Below, in pieces: positions 54,344 to 63,700 of a DNA stretch of 64,000 nucleotides. Origin of the DNA: Paludisphaera borealis (GTDB lineage Bacteria; Planctomycetota; Planctomycetia; Isosphaerales; Isosphaeraceae); the NCBI RefSeq assembly GCF_001956985.1, contig NZ_CP019082.1, forward strand, positions 5,642,001 through 5,706,000. The letters run 5' to 3'. The position numbers and the translations under genes were made by a program. The notes under the pieces were generated by a model that was not told the DNA's origin, did not search any database, and was given only the letters and a program-made list of their open reading frames with translations. Positions within the stretch are counted from its first letter, which is position 1. Every line of letters starts with the position of its first letter.

Positions 54344-54398
54344 AAATCTCCGTCAAGACCCCGCCCGGTCCGCCGGTGCGGGGTCTTACTGGAGATTT
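54344..54398 (-). terminator. Nested hairpin after the FG-GAP/NlpC-like gene
   Basis: An inner stem AGACCCCGC/GCGGGGTCT sits inside outer arms AAATCTCC/GGAGATTT. The outer arm overlaps the stop codon. There is no clear U tract but both stems are strong. Confidence 0.5.
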
Positions 54399-56451
54399 AA
54401 TCGGCGATGATCCGCAGCGCGTGGTCGACGTGGGAGGCGTACCAGGCGTTCGTCGCGGAACCGGGCGGGCTGAACGGGCGGATGTGGACGCCCGTGGGGA
54501 TGAGGTGGTTGTTCGCGTCGACGTGCGGCGGGTCGTCCACCGTCGAGTCGATGATGAGGAACTGGTTGGCTTCCGTCGCCCCCTTGCCGAAATTTCCGAG
54601 CCAGGTGATGGCGTGCGTGACCTTGCTGGGATCGCTTACATACCCCGGCGCCAACGTGTTCGCGCTCGGATTGATGTAGAGGATGTCTCCCGGTTGGAGG
54701 TCCTTCACCATCGCCTCATAGCTAGTCCAGGGGCCGAGGACTTGCAGATTGACGTGGCTGGCGATCGACTCGGGAATGGTGACGTCCGCGTTCGAGGTGA
54801 TCGCGGCCTGGGCCGTCGTGGCGCTGTTCATCGTGATCCCGAGGGCGTCGGCGTAGGCGAAGGCCGTGAAGTTAGTGCAGTCGACCCCCGGCCATTGGTA
54901 GCCGGTGGTCACGGCGTTCCAGGGCTGACCTTGTCTTGGCAGCCAGCGCGGGTCGTAGTGGTGCTGGTACGTCACCTGGCCGTTGAACGTGTTGTAGGCG
55001 GCGAGGATTCGGCCCTGGAGCCAAGTGACGGAGTCCTTGGAAGGGATCGTGGGGGGCGTGTTGGCGACGCGAGCCGGCCCCCACGGGTCGTTCGTCGTCG
55101 TGGAGATCGGGGTCGATGTCCACAGGCCGTTGTAGATCGACGACGGCATCGACGAGAGGTCGATCGAGTAGGGGGAGTTGTAGACGAGGTTCGGGAACGC
55201 CACCAGCGGCGACACGTCGACCTTGGTCTGGCCGGTCTCCGAGAACGTGTCGGGGGCCTGCAGCGAGTAGAACGTCGCGCCCTTCTTCGCGTTGCCGAGG
55301 ACCGGCTCGACGGTCGTATCGGCCTTGCTGGGCCGGAGCGAGGCGTCGAAGCCCTGCACGACGACCGACTGCCCGCGCGTCGAGCCGAACAGGACGGTCG
55401 GCGTGTTCGGGCCGTCGCTCACCGCGAACGAGCCGTCGATTTTGATGTTGCTCCGCTGGTAGACCCACCCGCCCCCAAGCGGCACGAGCGCGCCGCTGCC
55501 CGGCGACGACCTGGGCTTGATTGTTTGCGACTTGCCCGTCGACCAGTTCACGATCGCCGCGGTCGGGTTGCGGTCGCCGCCGGAGGTCACGACGAGGGCC
55601 CCGGCCGCGTTTTCATTCGCAACCACCGCCACTCGGGCTCCGCTGTTGTTTCGCTTGAGCGGCGCGATCGACGACGTCCACGTCGACGAGCCGCCGTCGA
55701 GCACCGAGACCCGGCCCGACGACTCGTCGATCGCGGCGAGATCGTCCTTGCCGTCGCCTGTCAGGTCGCCGGCGCCCAGGCCGACGCCGTGCGACATCCT
55801 CCAGGGGAGCGAGATCGAACTTGTCTGCGACCAGGCGCCATTGCCGAACGACAAGACGGACAGCGTCTGCGTCGACGCCTTCGACGCCCCCACGACGATC
55901 TCGTCGGTTCCGTCATTGTTCAGATCGATCGATGCCAGCGACAGGCTATTGACCGTCGCGGCCGGCAAGACGAACGGTTGGGCCATCGGCACGAACGTCA
56001 CCGGCTGGCCGAGCGGCGAATCGGGATCGCCCGTGAGCTGGAACTGGTACGTCGCGAGCTTGGCCGGTCCGGCGTTGACGCGGGTCTGGGCCGAGACGGC
56101 GAGCTCGGACACGCCGTCGCCGTTGAAGTCTCCCACGGCGATCGACAGCGGGCCCGAGTTCGCCCCGAGCGGATTGACCAGCTTGGCGAGGACCTTGACG
56201 CCGACCCCTGTTGAGGTCGACGAGTCCTTCGCGCCGATGCCGTCGTAGATCGTCACGCTGTGGTTCGACCCCTCATGGCCCGCGACGATCAGGTCGACGA
56301 CTCGATCGCCGTTAACGTCCCCCAGGGCCAATGCGTCCACGCCTCCCGCGAGAGGCTTGGCGGCCTGCAACGTCCTGGCTTCGAGTTGCTCGGCGACTGG
56401 CTGGAGCGACCGATCTCCGTCCTTACCGCGAATCCGACGCTTCTTCACCAT
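54397..56451 (-). CDS. Extracellular protein: LExR motif, FG-GAP-like repeats and C-terminal NlpC/P60-like domain
   Basis: A 684-residue protein. The N-terminus (MVKKRRIRG, then EQLEARTLQAA) is the planctomycete LExR-type motif in place of a normal signal peptide. Residues about 30-330 hold FG-GAP-like repeats with calcium loops (DVNGDRVVDLIV, DFNGDGVSELAV, DLNNDGTDEIVV, DLTGDGKDDLAA). The last 200 residues resemble an NlpC/P60 or CHAP-type cysteine hydrolase: the cysteine in PGVDCTNFTAFAYADALG (Cys525), the histidine in VTHAITWLG (His613) and the aspartate in LIIDST. This suggests a propeller that binds something and a domain that may cut peptidoglycan-like or other amide bonds. The start at 56451 has GGAG eight bases upstream. 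The fusion is unusual. Confidence 0.78.
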   Translation of the reverse strand: MVKKRRIRGKDGDRSLQPVAEQLEARTLQAAKPLAGGVDALALGDVNGDRVVDLIVAGHEGSNHSVTIYDGIGAKDSSTSTGVGVKVLAKLVNPLGANSGPLSIAVGDFNGDGVSELAVSAQTRVNAGPAKLATYQFQLTGDPDSPLGQPVTFVPMAQPFVLPAATVNSLSLASIDLNNDGTDEIVVGASKASTQTLSVLSFGNGAWSQTSSISLPWRMSHGVGLGAGDLTGDGKDDLAAIDESSGRVSVLDGGSSTWTSSIAPLKRNNSGARVAVVANENAAGALVVTSGGDRNPTAAIVNWSTGKSQTIKPRSSPGSGALVPLGGGWVYQRSNIKIDGSFAVSDGPNTPTVLFGSTRGQSVVVQGFDASLRPSKADTTVEPVLGNAKKGATFYSLQAPDTFSETGQTKVDVSPLVAFPNLVYNSPYSIDLSSMPSSIYNGLWTSTPISTTTNDPWGPARVANTPPTIPSKDSVTWLQGRILAAYNTFNGQVTYQHHYDPRWLPRQGQPWNAVTTGYQWPGVDCTNFTAFAYADALGITMNSATTAQAAITSNADVTIPESIASHVNLQVLGPWTSYEAMVKDLQPGDILYINPSANTLAPGYVSDPSKVTHAITWLGNFGKGATEANQFLIIDSTVDDPPHVDANNHLIPTGVHIRPFSPPGSATNAWYASHVDHALRIIAD

Positions 56452-56699
56452 CGCTTCGACTCCGGACACTGATGAGCTGCGTGGGGCGCGGCGGGAACCG
56501 TCGCGCAAGAACCCCTGTCTGTGACCTTAGAACGCTTCCTGAGAACGGGTTAAAACCGGCTCAGAATTCGTCGCGGTTTCAACCATCGGTCAGGCCGGCG
56601 GTACTCGACTCCTCTTGCAAATCGCCGTTTGGAGCCGGATCATCAAAGGAGTGGGAACGGCGCGGCGACGGAGCCCGGAGCGGGGTAGGGGCGAGCTTC

Positions 56700-57596
56700 A
56701 TGGTTTGGAACGATCGGGTCTACGGGAGAGTCGAGGTCTCCGACCCGAAGATTCTCGCCTTGATCGAGGGGCCGACGTTTCAGCGGCTGAAGGGGATTCG
56801 CCAGGCGGGGCCATCGGCCATCGCCTTCCCGTTCAAGAACGTGACCCGCTACGAGCACAGCCTGGGCGTGTTCCACCTGCTGCGTCGGCTCGGCGCGGGC
56901 CGCCAGGAGCAGGTTGCGGGACTGTTGCACGACATTTCGCACACGGCGTTCTCGCACGCCGTCGATTTTCTCGTCACCTCGGCCGAACAAGACCATCACG
57001 AGAGCCTCAAGCCGATCCTGCTGAACCGCCCCGACGTCGCCGACGCCCTCGACCGGTTGGGCTTCGCGCCCGAGGATTTTTACGACGACGCGCGGTACCC
57101 GATTCTCGAGCGTCCGTTGCCATGGCTCTGCGCCGACCGACTCGACTACTTCCTCCGGGACGGCATGGCCTGCCAGGTCGTGAGGCGGGGCGACGTCGAC
57201 CGGATTCTCGGCGACGTATCGGTCGTCGACGCGACGATCGTGTTCTCGGACGTCAAGGTGGCCCGGACCGTCGTCGACCTGTTCGCCGTGATGAACCGCG
57301 ACTGGTGGGCCAGCCCGATCGAGGCGTTCATCTACAACGAGTTCGCCGACGCGCTCCGCGAGGGGTTCCGCCAGGGCGTGCTCGTCGACGACGACCTGCT
57401 CAGCGAAGACGACAAAGTACTCGCTAAACTAGACGCCGCCCGAATTCCGGCGATTGACCGAACCCTGGAGAAAATCCGCCGGTTCCGACCCGAATCCGCC
57501 GACGGATACGCGCCCCGCGTCGCGCCCAAGCAACGGTGGCTCGACCCTCATCTGATCATCGACGGAATCATCCGACGGACGTCCGAGTTCGCCTGA
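56700..57596 (+). CDS. HD-domain phosphohydrolase
   Basis: A 298-residue protein of the HD superfamily. The metal ligands are seen in RYEHSLGVFHLL (His53), GLLHDISHTAFSHAVD (His77-Asp78) and a later aspartate in WLCADRLDYFLRDG. This set resembles the dGTP triphosphohydrolase-like/SAMHD1-like branch, where the HD precedes SHTAFSH; whether it cuts nucleotides is unknown. The start at 56700 lies after GGGGTAGGGGCGAG, giving MVWNDRVYGRVEV. It has a terminator-like hairpin after the stop and no operon partner. Confidence 0.87.
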   Translation: MVWNDRVYGRVEVSDPKILALIEGPTFQRLKGIRQAGPSAIAFPFKNVTRYEHSLGVFHLLRRLGAGRQEQVAGLLHDISHTAFSHAVDFLVTSAEQDHHESLKPILLNRPDVADALDRLGFAPEDFYDDARYPILERPLPWLCADRLDYFLRDGMACQVVRRGDVDRILGDVSVVDATIVFSDVKVARTVVDLFAVMNRDWWASPIEAFIYNEFADALREGFRQGVLVDDDLLSEDDKVLAKLDAARIPAIDRTLEKIRRFRPESADGYAPRVAPKQRWLDPHLIIDGIIRRTSEFA

Positions 57597-57663
57597 CGCC
57601 GAGAAGGGCTTCACGCCCGCGGCGGCCTCCGTCCCTCCTCGCCGTTCCTCGCCAAACCCCTGT

Positions 57664-57696
57664 AATCCCTTGGATTTTCGGGGATTTTTTCGTTTT
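57664..57696 (+). terminator. Terminator of the HD-domain gene
   Basis: A six-base stem AATCCC/GGGATT with an 11-base loop, followed by TTTTCGTTTT on the plus strand, 67 bases after the stop. Confidence 0.55.
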
Positions 57697-57783
57697 GCGC
57701 CGGTCTAGGGCCAATGAGGATCTTCTGAAGAATTATCGGTTACTAAAAGGATGATACTTAATAGGCTTTAATATGTGCGGTGC

Positions 57784-57812
57784 TTGACACGCTGGCGCTT
57801 TTCGTATGCAAT
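57784..57812 (+). promoter_or_regulatory. Promoter for the PEP-CTERM choice-of-anchor-L gene
   Basis: TTGACA, a 17-base spacer and TGCAAT. Transcription would begin near 57819, about 75 bases before the ATG at 57895. Confidence 0.55.
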
Positions 57813-57894
57813 GTCAGGCGCTCTCATGGTAGGCCACAAGGAAGAGAACACGCAGCCGCGTCGCCTTGCATCTAAACTTCTGGAGTCGCATGTT

Positions 57895-58830
57895 ATGGCA
57901 AAGTCGATTCGGGCTGGGGTCGCTCTCGCCTCAGTTCTGGCATTCGCGCCTATGTGCGCGCCCGCGAACGCCGGCGGCGTCTCGGTGACCAATTCCAGCG
58001 ACGTCGCCGCTCTGGTGAATGCGTTGTTGGCCGGAGGGACGGGTGGGGTTCACGTTACGGGTTATTCGCTTTTGAATCAGAGCGCGAGCACCGGCGAAAC
58101 GTCGACTGGTTTGTACACGACCAACGGCCCGAACAACTACAATCTACCGGGCTCGGGCATCGTACTGAGTACGGGAAACGCGGCTGACGACGGCAGCGGG
58201 CCCTATGTTCCTGGCCATTTTCCGGACACCAGCTACGGGTTGCCCGCCGAGCCCGCTCAGATGGGGTTGCTTCAACCGTTGTCGCCCGGAACGAGCCGCT
58301 TTTTCGACGCGACGCAGTTGACCATCACGTTCGACGTCGCCGCGGACACCACGAGCGTCAATTTCGGCGTCGTCTTCGCCTCGGCGGAATATCCGAAGTA
58401 CGTCGGCAGTTACAATGACGTGTTCGGTCTCTATCTGAACGGCGTCAACATCGCGTTCGCCGGCGGCAAGCCGGTGAACATAAATAATCCGTTCATGGTC
58501 AACACCGGCTATAACGACTACAACGGCAGTCCCAGGGGCGCCGACGGTTCACAGTACCAGGAGACCCCCCTCCTCGGTCTCTTGGTCGGGCCGAGCGGCA
58601 ACCCGTTCATGAACTTCGGCGGCGCCGTGGTCGCGGGCAGCAAGGGCAACACGCTGACCTTCATCATCGCCGACGCCGAAGACTCGGCATGGGATACGGC
58701 CGTGTACATCAGTGGACTTGGCAATGCGCCCCCGCCGGGCACCGTCGTCCCCGAACCGGCCTCGATGACGCTCCTGGGTCTCGGCTTGGCGGCCCTCGCG
58801 CTGTTCAGCCGGCGGCGGGCCCCGAAGTGA
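57895..58830 (+). CDS. Choice-of-anchor L domain protein with PEP-CTERM tail
   Basis: A 311-residue exported protein. After the signal peptide (MAKSIRAGVALASVLAFAPM, cut near ANAGG) comes a domain with LTITFDVAADTTSVNFGVVF, FASAEYPKYVGSYNDVFGLY and LTFIIADAEDSAWDTAVYIS, the landmarks of the choice-of-anchor L fold. The C-terminus has VVPEPASMTLLGLGLAALAL and SRRRAPK, a standard PEP-CTERM tail. The exosortase is not in the window. GGAG lies ten bases before the ATG, and a TTGACA-type promoter lies 83 bases upstream. Likely a surface or matrix protein of unknown binding partner. Confidence 0.9.
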   Translation: MAKSIRAGVALASVLAFAPMCAPANAGGVSVTNSSDVAALVNALLAGGTGGVHVTGYSLLNQSASTGETSTGLYTTNGPNNYNLPGSGIVLSTGNAADDGSGPYVPGHFPDTSYGLPAEPAQMGLLQPLSPGTSRFFDATQLTITFDVAADTTSVNFGVVFASAEYPKYVGSYNDVFGLYLNGVNIAFAGGKPVNINNPFMVNTGYNDYNGSPRGADGSQYQETPLLGLLVGPSGNPFMNFGGAVVAGSKGNTLTFIIADAEDSAWDTAVYISGLGNAPPPGTVVPEPASMTLLGLGLAALALFSRRRAPK

Positions 58831-58928
58831 CGACGTGATCCCAACTCGATGCGCGAACGGCCGTGTCGGCCTCGCCCCGCATGGCGACAGCTGCCGCGGA
58901 CGTTTGACGTTCGGGGCCCTAAGCCGCG

Positions 58929-60563
58929 TTACGATCCGCCGATTCGCACGACTTGCGCTTGCATCGTGACGTGTCGCTGCCAGGCCGGGTCGGTTTCCGG
59001 GAAGTCGGCCCGGGAGTGGACGCCGCGCGACTCGGTACGCTCGTCGGCGGCGGCGATCATCAGGCGGGCGACCGTGAGCATGTTCTGGATGGCCCAGCCG
59101 CCGGGATCGTCGAAGACGTGCGGCAGGATGTAACGGCACCACCTGTCGACCTGGAGCGCGGCGTCAGCCAGGCCCGAGGCGTCGCGCGTGATGCCCATCC
59201 GCCGCCACATCAGGGCGCGGAGCGATTTCCGTAGGTCGTCGAGGTCGATGGGGGTGCGGTGCTCGTGCGGAGTCGAGGCCGAGATCGGCGGCACCTCAAG
59301 CTGCCAGGCGCCTTCCCGATCGAGTCGTTCGGTGACGTCCTCGGCGGCGCGCGCGCCGAAGACGAGGCCTTCAAGCAGGCTGTTCGAGGCCAGCCGGTTC
59401 GCTCCGTGCAGCCCCGAGCTCGAGACCTCGCCGGCCGCCCAGAGCCCCGGCATCGAGCTGCGCCCGTGCGAATCGACGGTTACGCCGCCGATCATGTAGT
59501 GGGCGCCGGGGCAGACCGGGATCGGGTCGCGGGTGATATCGAGGTCGAAGCTGCGGCACAGCCGGTCGATGCCCGGGAACCGGTTGCGGATGAACTCGGG
59601 GTCGAGGTGCGTCATGTCGAGGTAGACGTTGGGATGCCGCGTCGCGGCCATCTGGGCGGCGATGGCCAGCGAGACGCTGTCGCGCGGGGCGAGTTCGGCC
59701 AGGGGATGACGCTCGGGCATGAACCGGAAGCCGTTGCAATCGCGGAGGAAGGCTCCCTCGCCGCGGAGGGCCTCTGTCAGCAGATGCCGCGCCGAGCCGG
59801 CCATGTAGAGCACGGTCGGGTGAAACTGCATGAACTCCATGTCGCGCAGCTCGACCCCGGCGCGATACGCCATGGCGTGGCCGTCGGCCGTGGCGATCGG
59901 CGGGTTGGTCGTCTCGCGATAGAGCTGTCCCGCTCCTCCCGTCGTCAGGATGACCGCCCGGGCCCAGACCATCGCGAAGCCGCGCCGCTTGTCCCAGACC
60001 AGCACGCCCCGACAACGATCCTCATGCGTCAGCAGGTCGACCGTCGCGCAGTTCTGCCAGATCCGGACGTTCGATCGCGATCGCACCTGATGGATGATCG
60101 CGCGCATGATTTCGCGCCCGGTCTCGTCGCCGAGGGCGTGGACGATCCGGGCGTGCGAATGCCCCCCTTCGCGTCCCAGGGCGACGCGGCCGTCGACGGT
60201 GTCGAAGTGGGTCCCCCAGCCGATCAACTCGTGGATTCGCTCGGGCGCTTCGCGGACGACGAGATCGACGATGTCGGGGTCGCACAGCCCCTTGCCGGCG
60301 GCCAGGGTGTCGGCGATGTGGTTGTCGAGCCGGTCCTCGGGGTCCATGACCCCGGCGATCCCCCCCTGGGCGTACTGACTGTTGCTCTCACGGATCTGGT
60401 CCTTGGTGACGACCAGGACCCGGAGCGATTTCGGAAAACCGAGGGCCGCGCGGAGGCCGGCGATCCCGCCGCCGATCACCACGACGTCGGCGAAATGGTG
60501 GGGCAGCTCGCGAGGATCGAACCCGACGAGGTAGCGTCTGGGCAAGGGCAGGGGAGTGAGCAT
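58929..60563 (-). CDS. nadB: L-aspartate oxidase
   Basis: FAD enzyme oxidising L-aspartate to iminoaspartate, first step of de novo NAD synthesis. The 544-residue protein has the FAD motif VVVIGGGIAGLRAAL, the SNSQYAQGGIAGV loop, GREGGHSHARIVHA, ATGGAGQLY-like TTGGAGQLYRETTNP, EFMQFHPTVLY, the catalytic arginine region and GLHGANRLASNSLLEGLVFG. These separate NadB from succinate dehydrogenase flavoprotein. The length is normal. nadA and nadC are not here. It converges on the choice-of-anchor gene, 98 bases apart. Confidence 0.95.
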   Translation of the reverse strand: MLTPLPLPRRYLVGFDPRELPHHFADVVVIGGGIAGLRAALGFPKSLRVLVVTKDQIRESNSQYAQGGIAGVMDPEDRLDNHIADTLAAGKGLCDPDIVDLVVREAPERIHELIGWGTHFDTVDGRVALGREGGHSHARIVHALGDETGREIMRAIIHQVRSRSNVRIWQNCATVDLLTHEDRCRGVLVWDKRRGFAMVWARAVILTTGGAGQLYRETTNPPIATADGHAMAYRAGVELRDMEFMQFHPTVLYMAGSARHLLTEALRGEGAFLRDCNGFRFMPERHPLAELAPRDSVSLAIAAQMAATRHPNVYLDMTHLDPEFIRNRFPGIDRLCRSFDLDITRDPIPVCPGAHYMIGGVTVDSHGRSSMPGLWAAGEVSSSGLHGANRLASNSLLEGLVFGARAAEDVTERLDREGAWQLEVPPISASTPHEHRTPIDLDDLRKSLRALMWRRMGITRDASGLADAALQVDRWCRYILPHVFDDPGGWAIQNMLTVARLMIAAADERTESRGVHSRADFPETDPAWQRHVTMQAQVVRIGGS

Positions 60564-60685
60564 GGGCGGGCACGTCGGTTGAAGAGGAAAGAGGCGGCTT
60601 CGAGAAACTCACCGCCGATGGAACGGGAACGAACCTCCGGAACGACGCCAGCGGCGCCAAGAGGTCCCATGATCGCCGATCGGAC

Positions 60686-60714
60686 GCGCCGCCGTCAGGG
60701 GGCGACGGCGGCGC
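60686..60714 (-). terminator. GC-rich hairpin after the giant repeat gene
   Basis: A perfect 11-base stem, GCGCCGCCGTC with GACGGCGGCGC, 16 bases beyond the stop on the minus strand. There is no U tract, so it may only stabilise the 3' end. Confidence 0.4.
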
Positions 60715-60729
60715 GCGGCGGTCGCCTGG

Positions 60730-63700
60730 TCACTTTCCGGTCGGCGTCGGCGGTGCCGCCGCCGGCTTGGCGGCCTTGCCGGCGGCGTTGATGCGCGATC
60801 GGGAGAGGGCGTTCTTGTAGCCTTCGACCCGGCCCCGGAATTCGGCGGGAGCCGCGAAGCGGACGCCCTCGTTCATGTTGCGGACCTCGTCGCGCGGCAG
60901 CGAGCCGCGGTCGGTGATGTTCTTCGTCGAGTACCGCCTGTGGCCTCCGAGATCCGGGAGGCCGGCGGATGGCGTGGCGTCCTTCGCGGAATCGCCCGGC
61001 TTGACGTCGATCTCGCGCCCGGGCCCGGCCGGGGCCGACTTGCCGCGCTCGTACTTCTTGACGAACTGCTGCATCTCGGACTTCGACATACCCGTCGCGG
61101 CTTCGATGTCGGGTGTGACGGCGTCCTTGGCAAGCAGGTCCTTGACTGTCCGGAGCACCATCTCGGATTGATCCTGATTCCGAGGCGCGACCGTATCGCC
61201 CGACTGGTCTTCGGGCTCCTTGGCCGTCGGCGACGGCGTTCCATCATCCTTGGCGTCAGCGGGTCTCGGATTCCCCGACCCCTCGTTGCCGCCCCCCCCC
61301 TTGGGAGTGGATCCGCTCTTCCCGCCCTGCTCCTTACCCTCGCCGCTCTGGTCCGTATTCTGCTCACCCTGCTGGTCGCCTTGCTGAGTTCCTTGACCTT
61401 GGCCCTCGGACTTCTGGCCTTGGCCTTCGCCCTTCTGACCCTGGCTCTCGGACTTCTGGCCCTGGCTCTCGGACTTCTGGCCTTGGCCTTGGCCCTTCTG
61501 GCCCTGGCTCTCGGACTTCTGACCTTGGCCTTCGCCCTTCTGACCCTGGCTCTCGGACTTCTGGCCTTGGCCTTCGCCCTTCTGGCCTTGGCCTTCGCCC
61601 TTCTGACCCTGGCTCTCGGACTTCTGGCCTTGGCCTTCGCCCTTCTGGCCTTGGCCTTCGCCCTTCTGACCCTGGCTCTCGGACTTCTGGCCTTGGCCTT
61701 CGCCCTTCTGACCTTGGCCTTCGCCCTTCTGACCTTGGCCTTCGCCTTTCTGCCCCTGTCCTTCGCCCTTCTGGCCCTTAGCGTCGCCTTTCGAGGCTTG
61801 GGCTTCTTTGCTTTGCTGCCCGTTTTGTTGGTCCTGGGCTTGGGAGGTCGAATCGTTCTGGGAGTCGTCGCGCTGCGGATTCGATTGATCCGGGCGGGTC
61901 GACTTGGGCTTCTGGGTGTCGCGTTCAGCCGAGGGCGGTTCTTCTTCGGGCGGAGGCTGCTGCTCGTCGCTCGGCTTGTCCTGGGCCGGAGGCTTGCTCT
62001 TGTACGGCTTCTTTTCCGGCGTCTTGGGCTTATCCTTCCCGTCCTTCTTGTACCGGTCCTCGTCGGACTTCTTGTCCGGCTCATCCTTCTTGGCCGCGGC
62101 GTCAGACTTCGCGTTCTTGGAGCTAGGATCGTCTTTCTTGGCCTTGGCGTTCTGATCCTTCTTCGCCTTCTCGTCGGCTTGAACCTGTGAGCCGTCGGGC
62201 TTGGCGTTCTTGTCGTCGCGAGCGGTCTGGTCTTTCTTCGCCTTCTCGTCGGCTTGAACCTGTGAGCCGTCGGGCTTGGCGTTCTTGTCGTCGCGAGCGG
62301 TCTGGTCTTTCTTCGCCTGCTCGTCGGCCTGAGCCTGCGAGCCATCGGCCTTGCGCTGCGACTTCTCACTGTCGCCCGCGTTGGGTTCGGCGTTCTTGTC
62401 GTCAGGGGACTTGGCCCCCGTTTCGACGCCGCGCGGATCGGGACCGCGATGGTCGATGTCGCGCGGGTCGATGACGCGATCCTTCATAACGTCGTCGCGT
62501 TTCGTCTGCGGTTTGGTCTGGGGATCGCCGGATTCCTTGGTCGATTTCGGCTTGCCTTGAGCTTCCTTATCGGTCGCCGGGCTCGGTTGCCCGGTCTCGT
62601 CGCCCTTGGGCTGAGAGTTCTCGGTGGCGGGGCCTTCGGCTTGCTTGGAGCCATCGGCCTTGGAGCCTTCGGCCTGCTTGGAGCCGTCGGCCTTGGAGCC
62701 TTCGGCCTGCTTGGAACCGTCGGCCTTGGAGCCTTCGGCCTGCTTGGAGCCATCGGCCTTGGAGCCTTCGGCCTGCTTGGAGCCGTCGGCCTTGGAGCCT
62801 TCGGCCTGCTTGGAACCGTCGGCCTTGGAGCCTTCGGCCTGCTTGGAGCCGTCGGCCTTGGAGCCTTCGGCCTGCTTGGAACCTTCGGCCTTGGAGCCTT
62901 CGGCCTGCTTGGAGCCGTCGGCCTTGGAGCCTTCGGCTTTCTTGGAACCTTCGGCCTTGGAGCCTTCGGCTTGCTTGGAACCTTCGGCCTTTGAGCCTTC
63001 GGCTTGCTTGGAACCTTCGGCCTTTGAGCCTTCGGCTTGCTTGGAGCCTTCGGCCTTGGAGCCTTCGGCCTGCTTGGAGCCGTCGGCCTGCTTGGAACCG
63101 TCGGCCTTGGAGCCTTCGGCCTGCTTTGAACCGTCGGCCTTGGAGCCTTCGGCCTGCTTGGAGCCTTCGGCCTGCTTGGAGCCGTCGGCTTGCTTGGAAC
63201 CTTCGGCCTTGGAACCGTCGGCCTTTGAGCCTTCGGCTTGCTTGGAACCTTCGGCCTTGGAGCCTTCGGCTTGCTTGGAGCCTTCGGCTTGCTTGGAGCC
63301 ATCGGCCTTGGAGCCATCGGCCTGCTTGGAGCCTTCGGCTTGCTTGGAACCGTCGGCCTTGGAGCCGTCGGCCTGCTTGGAACCGTCGGCCTTTGAGCCT
63401 TCGGCCTGCTTGGAGCCGTCGGCCTTGGAGCCGTCGGCCTTGGAGCCGTCGGCCTGCTTGGAACCTTCGGCCTTGGAGCCTTCGGCCTGCTTGGAGCCGT
63501 CGGCCTTGGAGCCTTCGGCTTGCTTGGAACCTTCGGCCTTGGAACCGTCGGCCTTTGAGCCTTCGGCTTGCTTGGAACCTTCGGCCTTTGAGCCTTCGGC
63601 TTGCTTGGAGCCTTCGGCCTGCTTGGAGCCGTCGGCCTGCTTGGAACCGTCGGCCTTGGAGCCTTCGGCCTGCTTTGAACCGTCGGCCTTGGAGCCTTCG

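Noticed and set aside
62449-62994. Plus-strand hydrophobic GAFGLLG repeat protein
   Set aside because: Antisense product of the 33-bp coding repeat; the minus-strand frame joins a folded C-terminal domain and is the real one.
62484-63317. Minus-strand Pro/Lys/Ala repeat open frame
   Set aside because: A shifted frame of the same 33-bp repeat that does not connect to the downstream domain.
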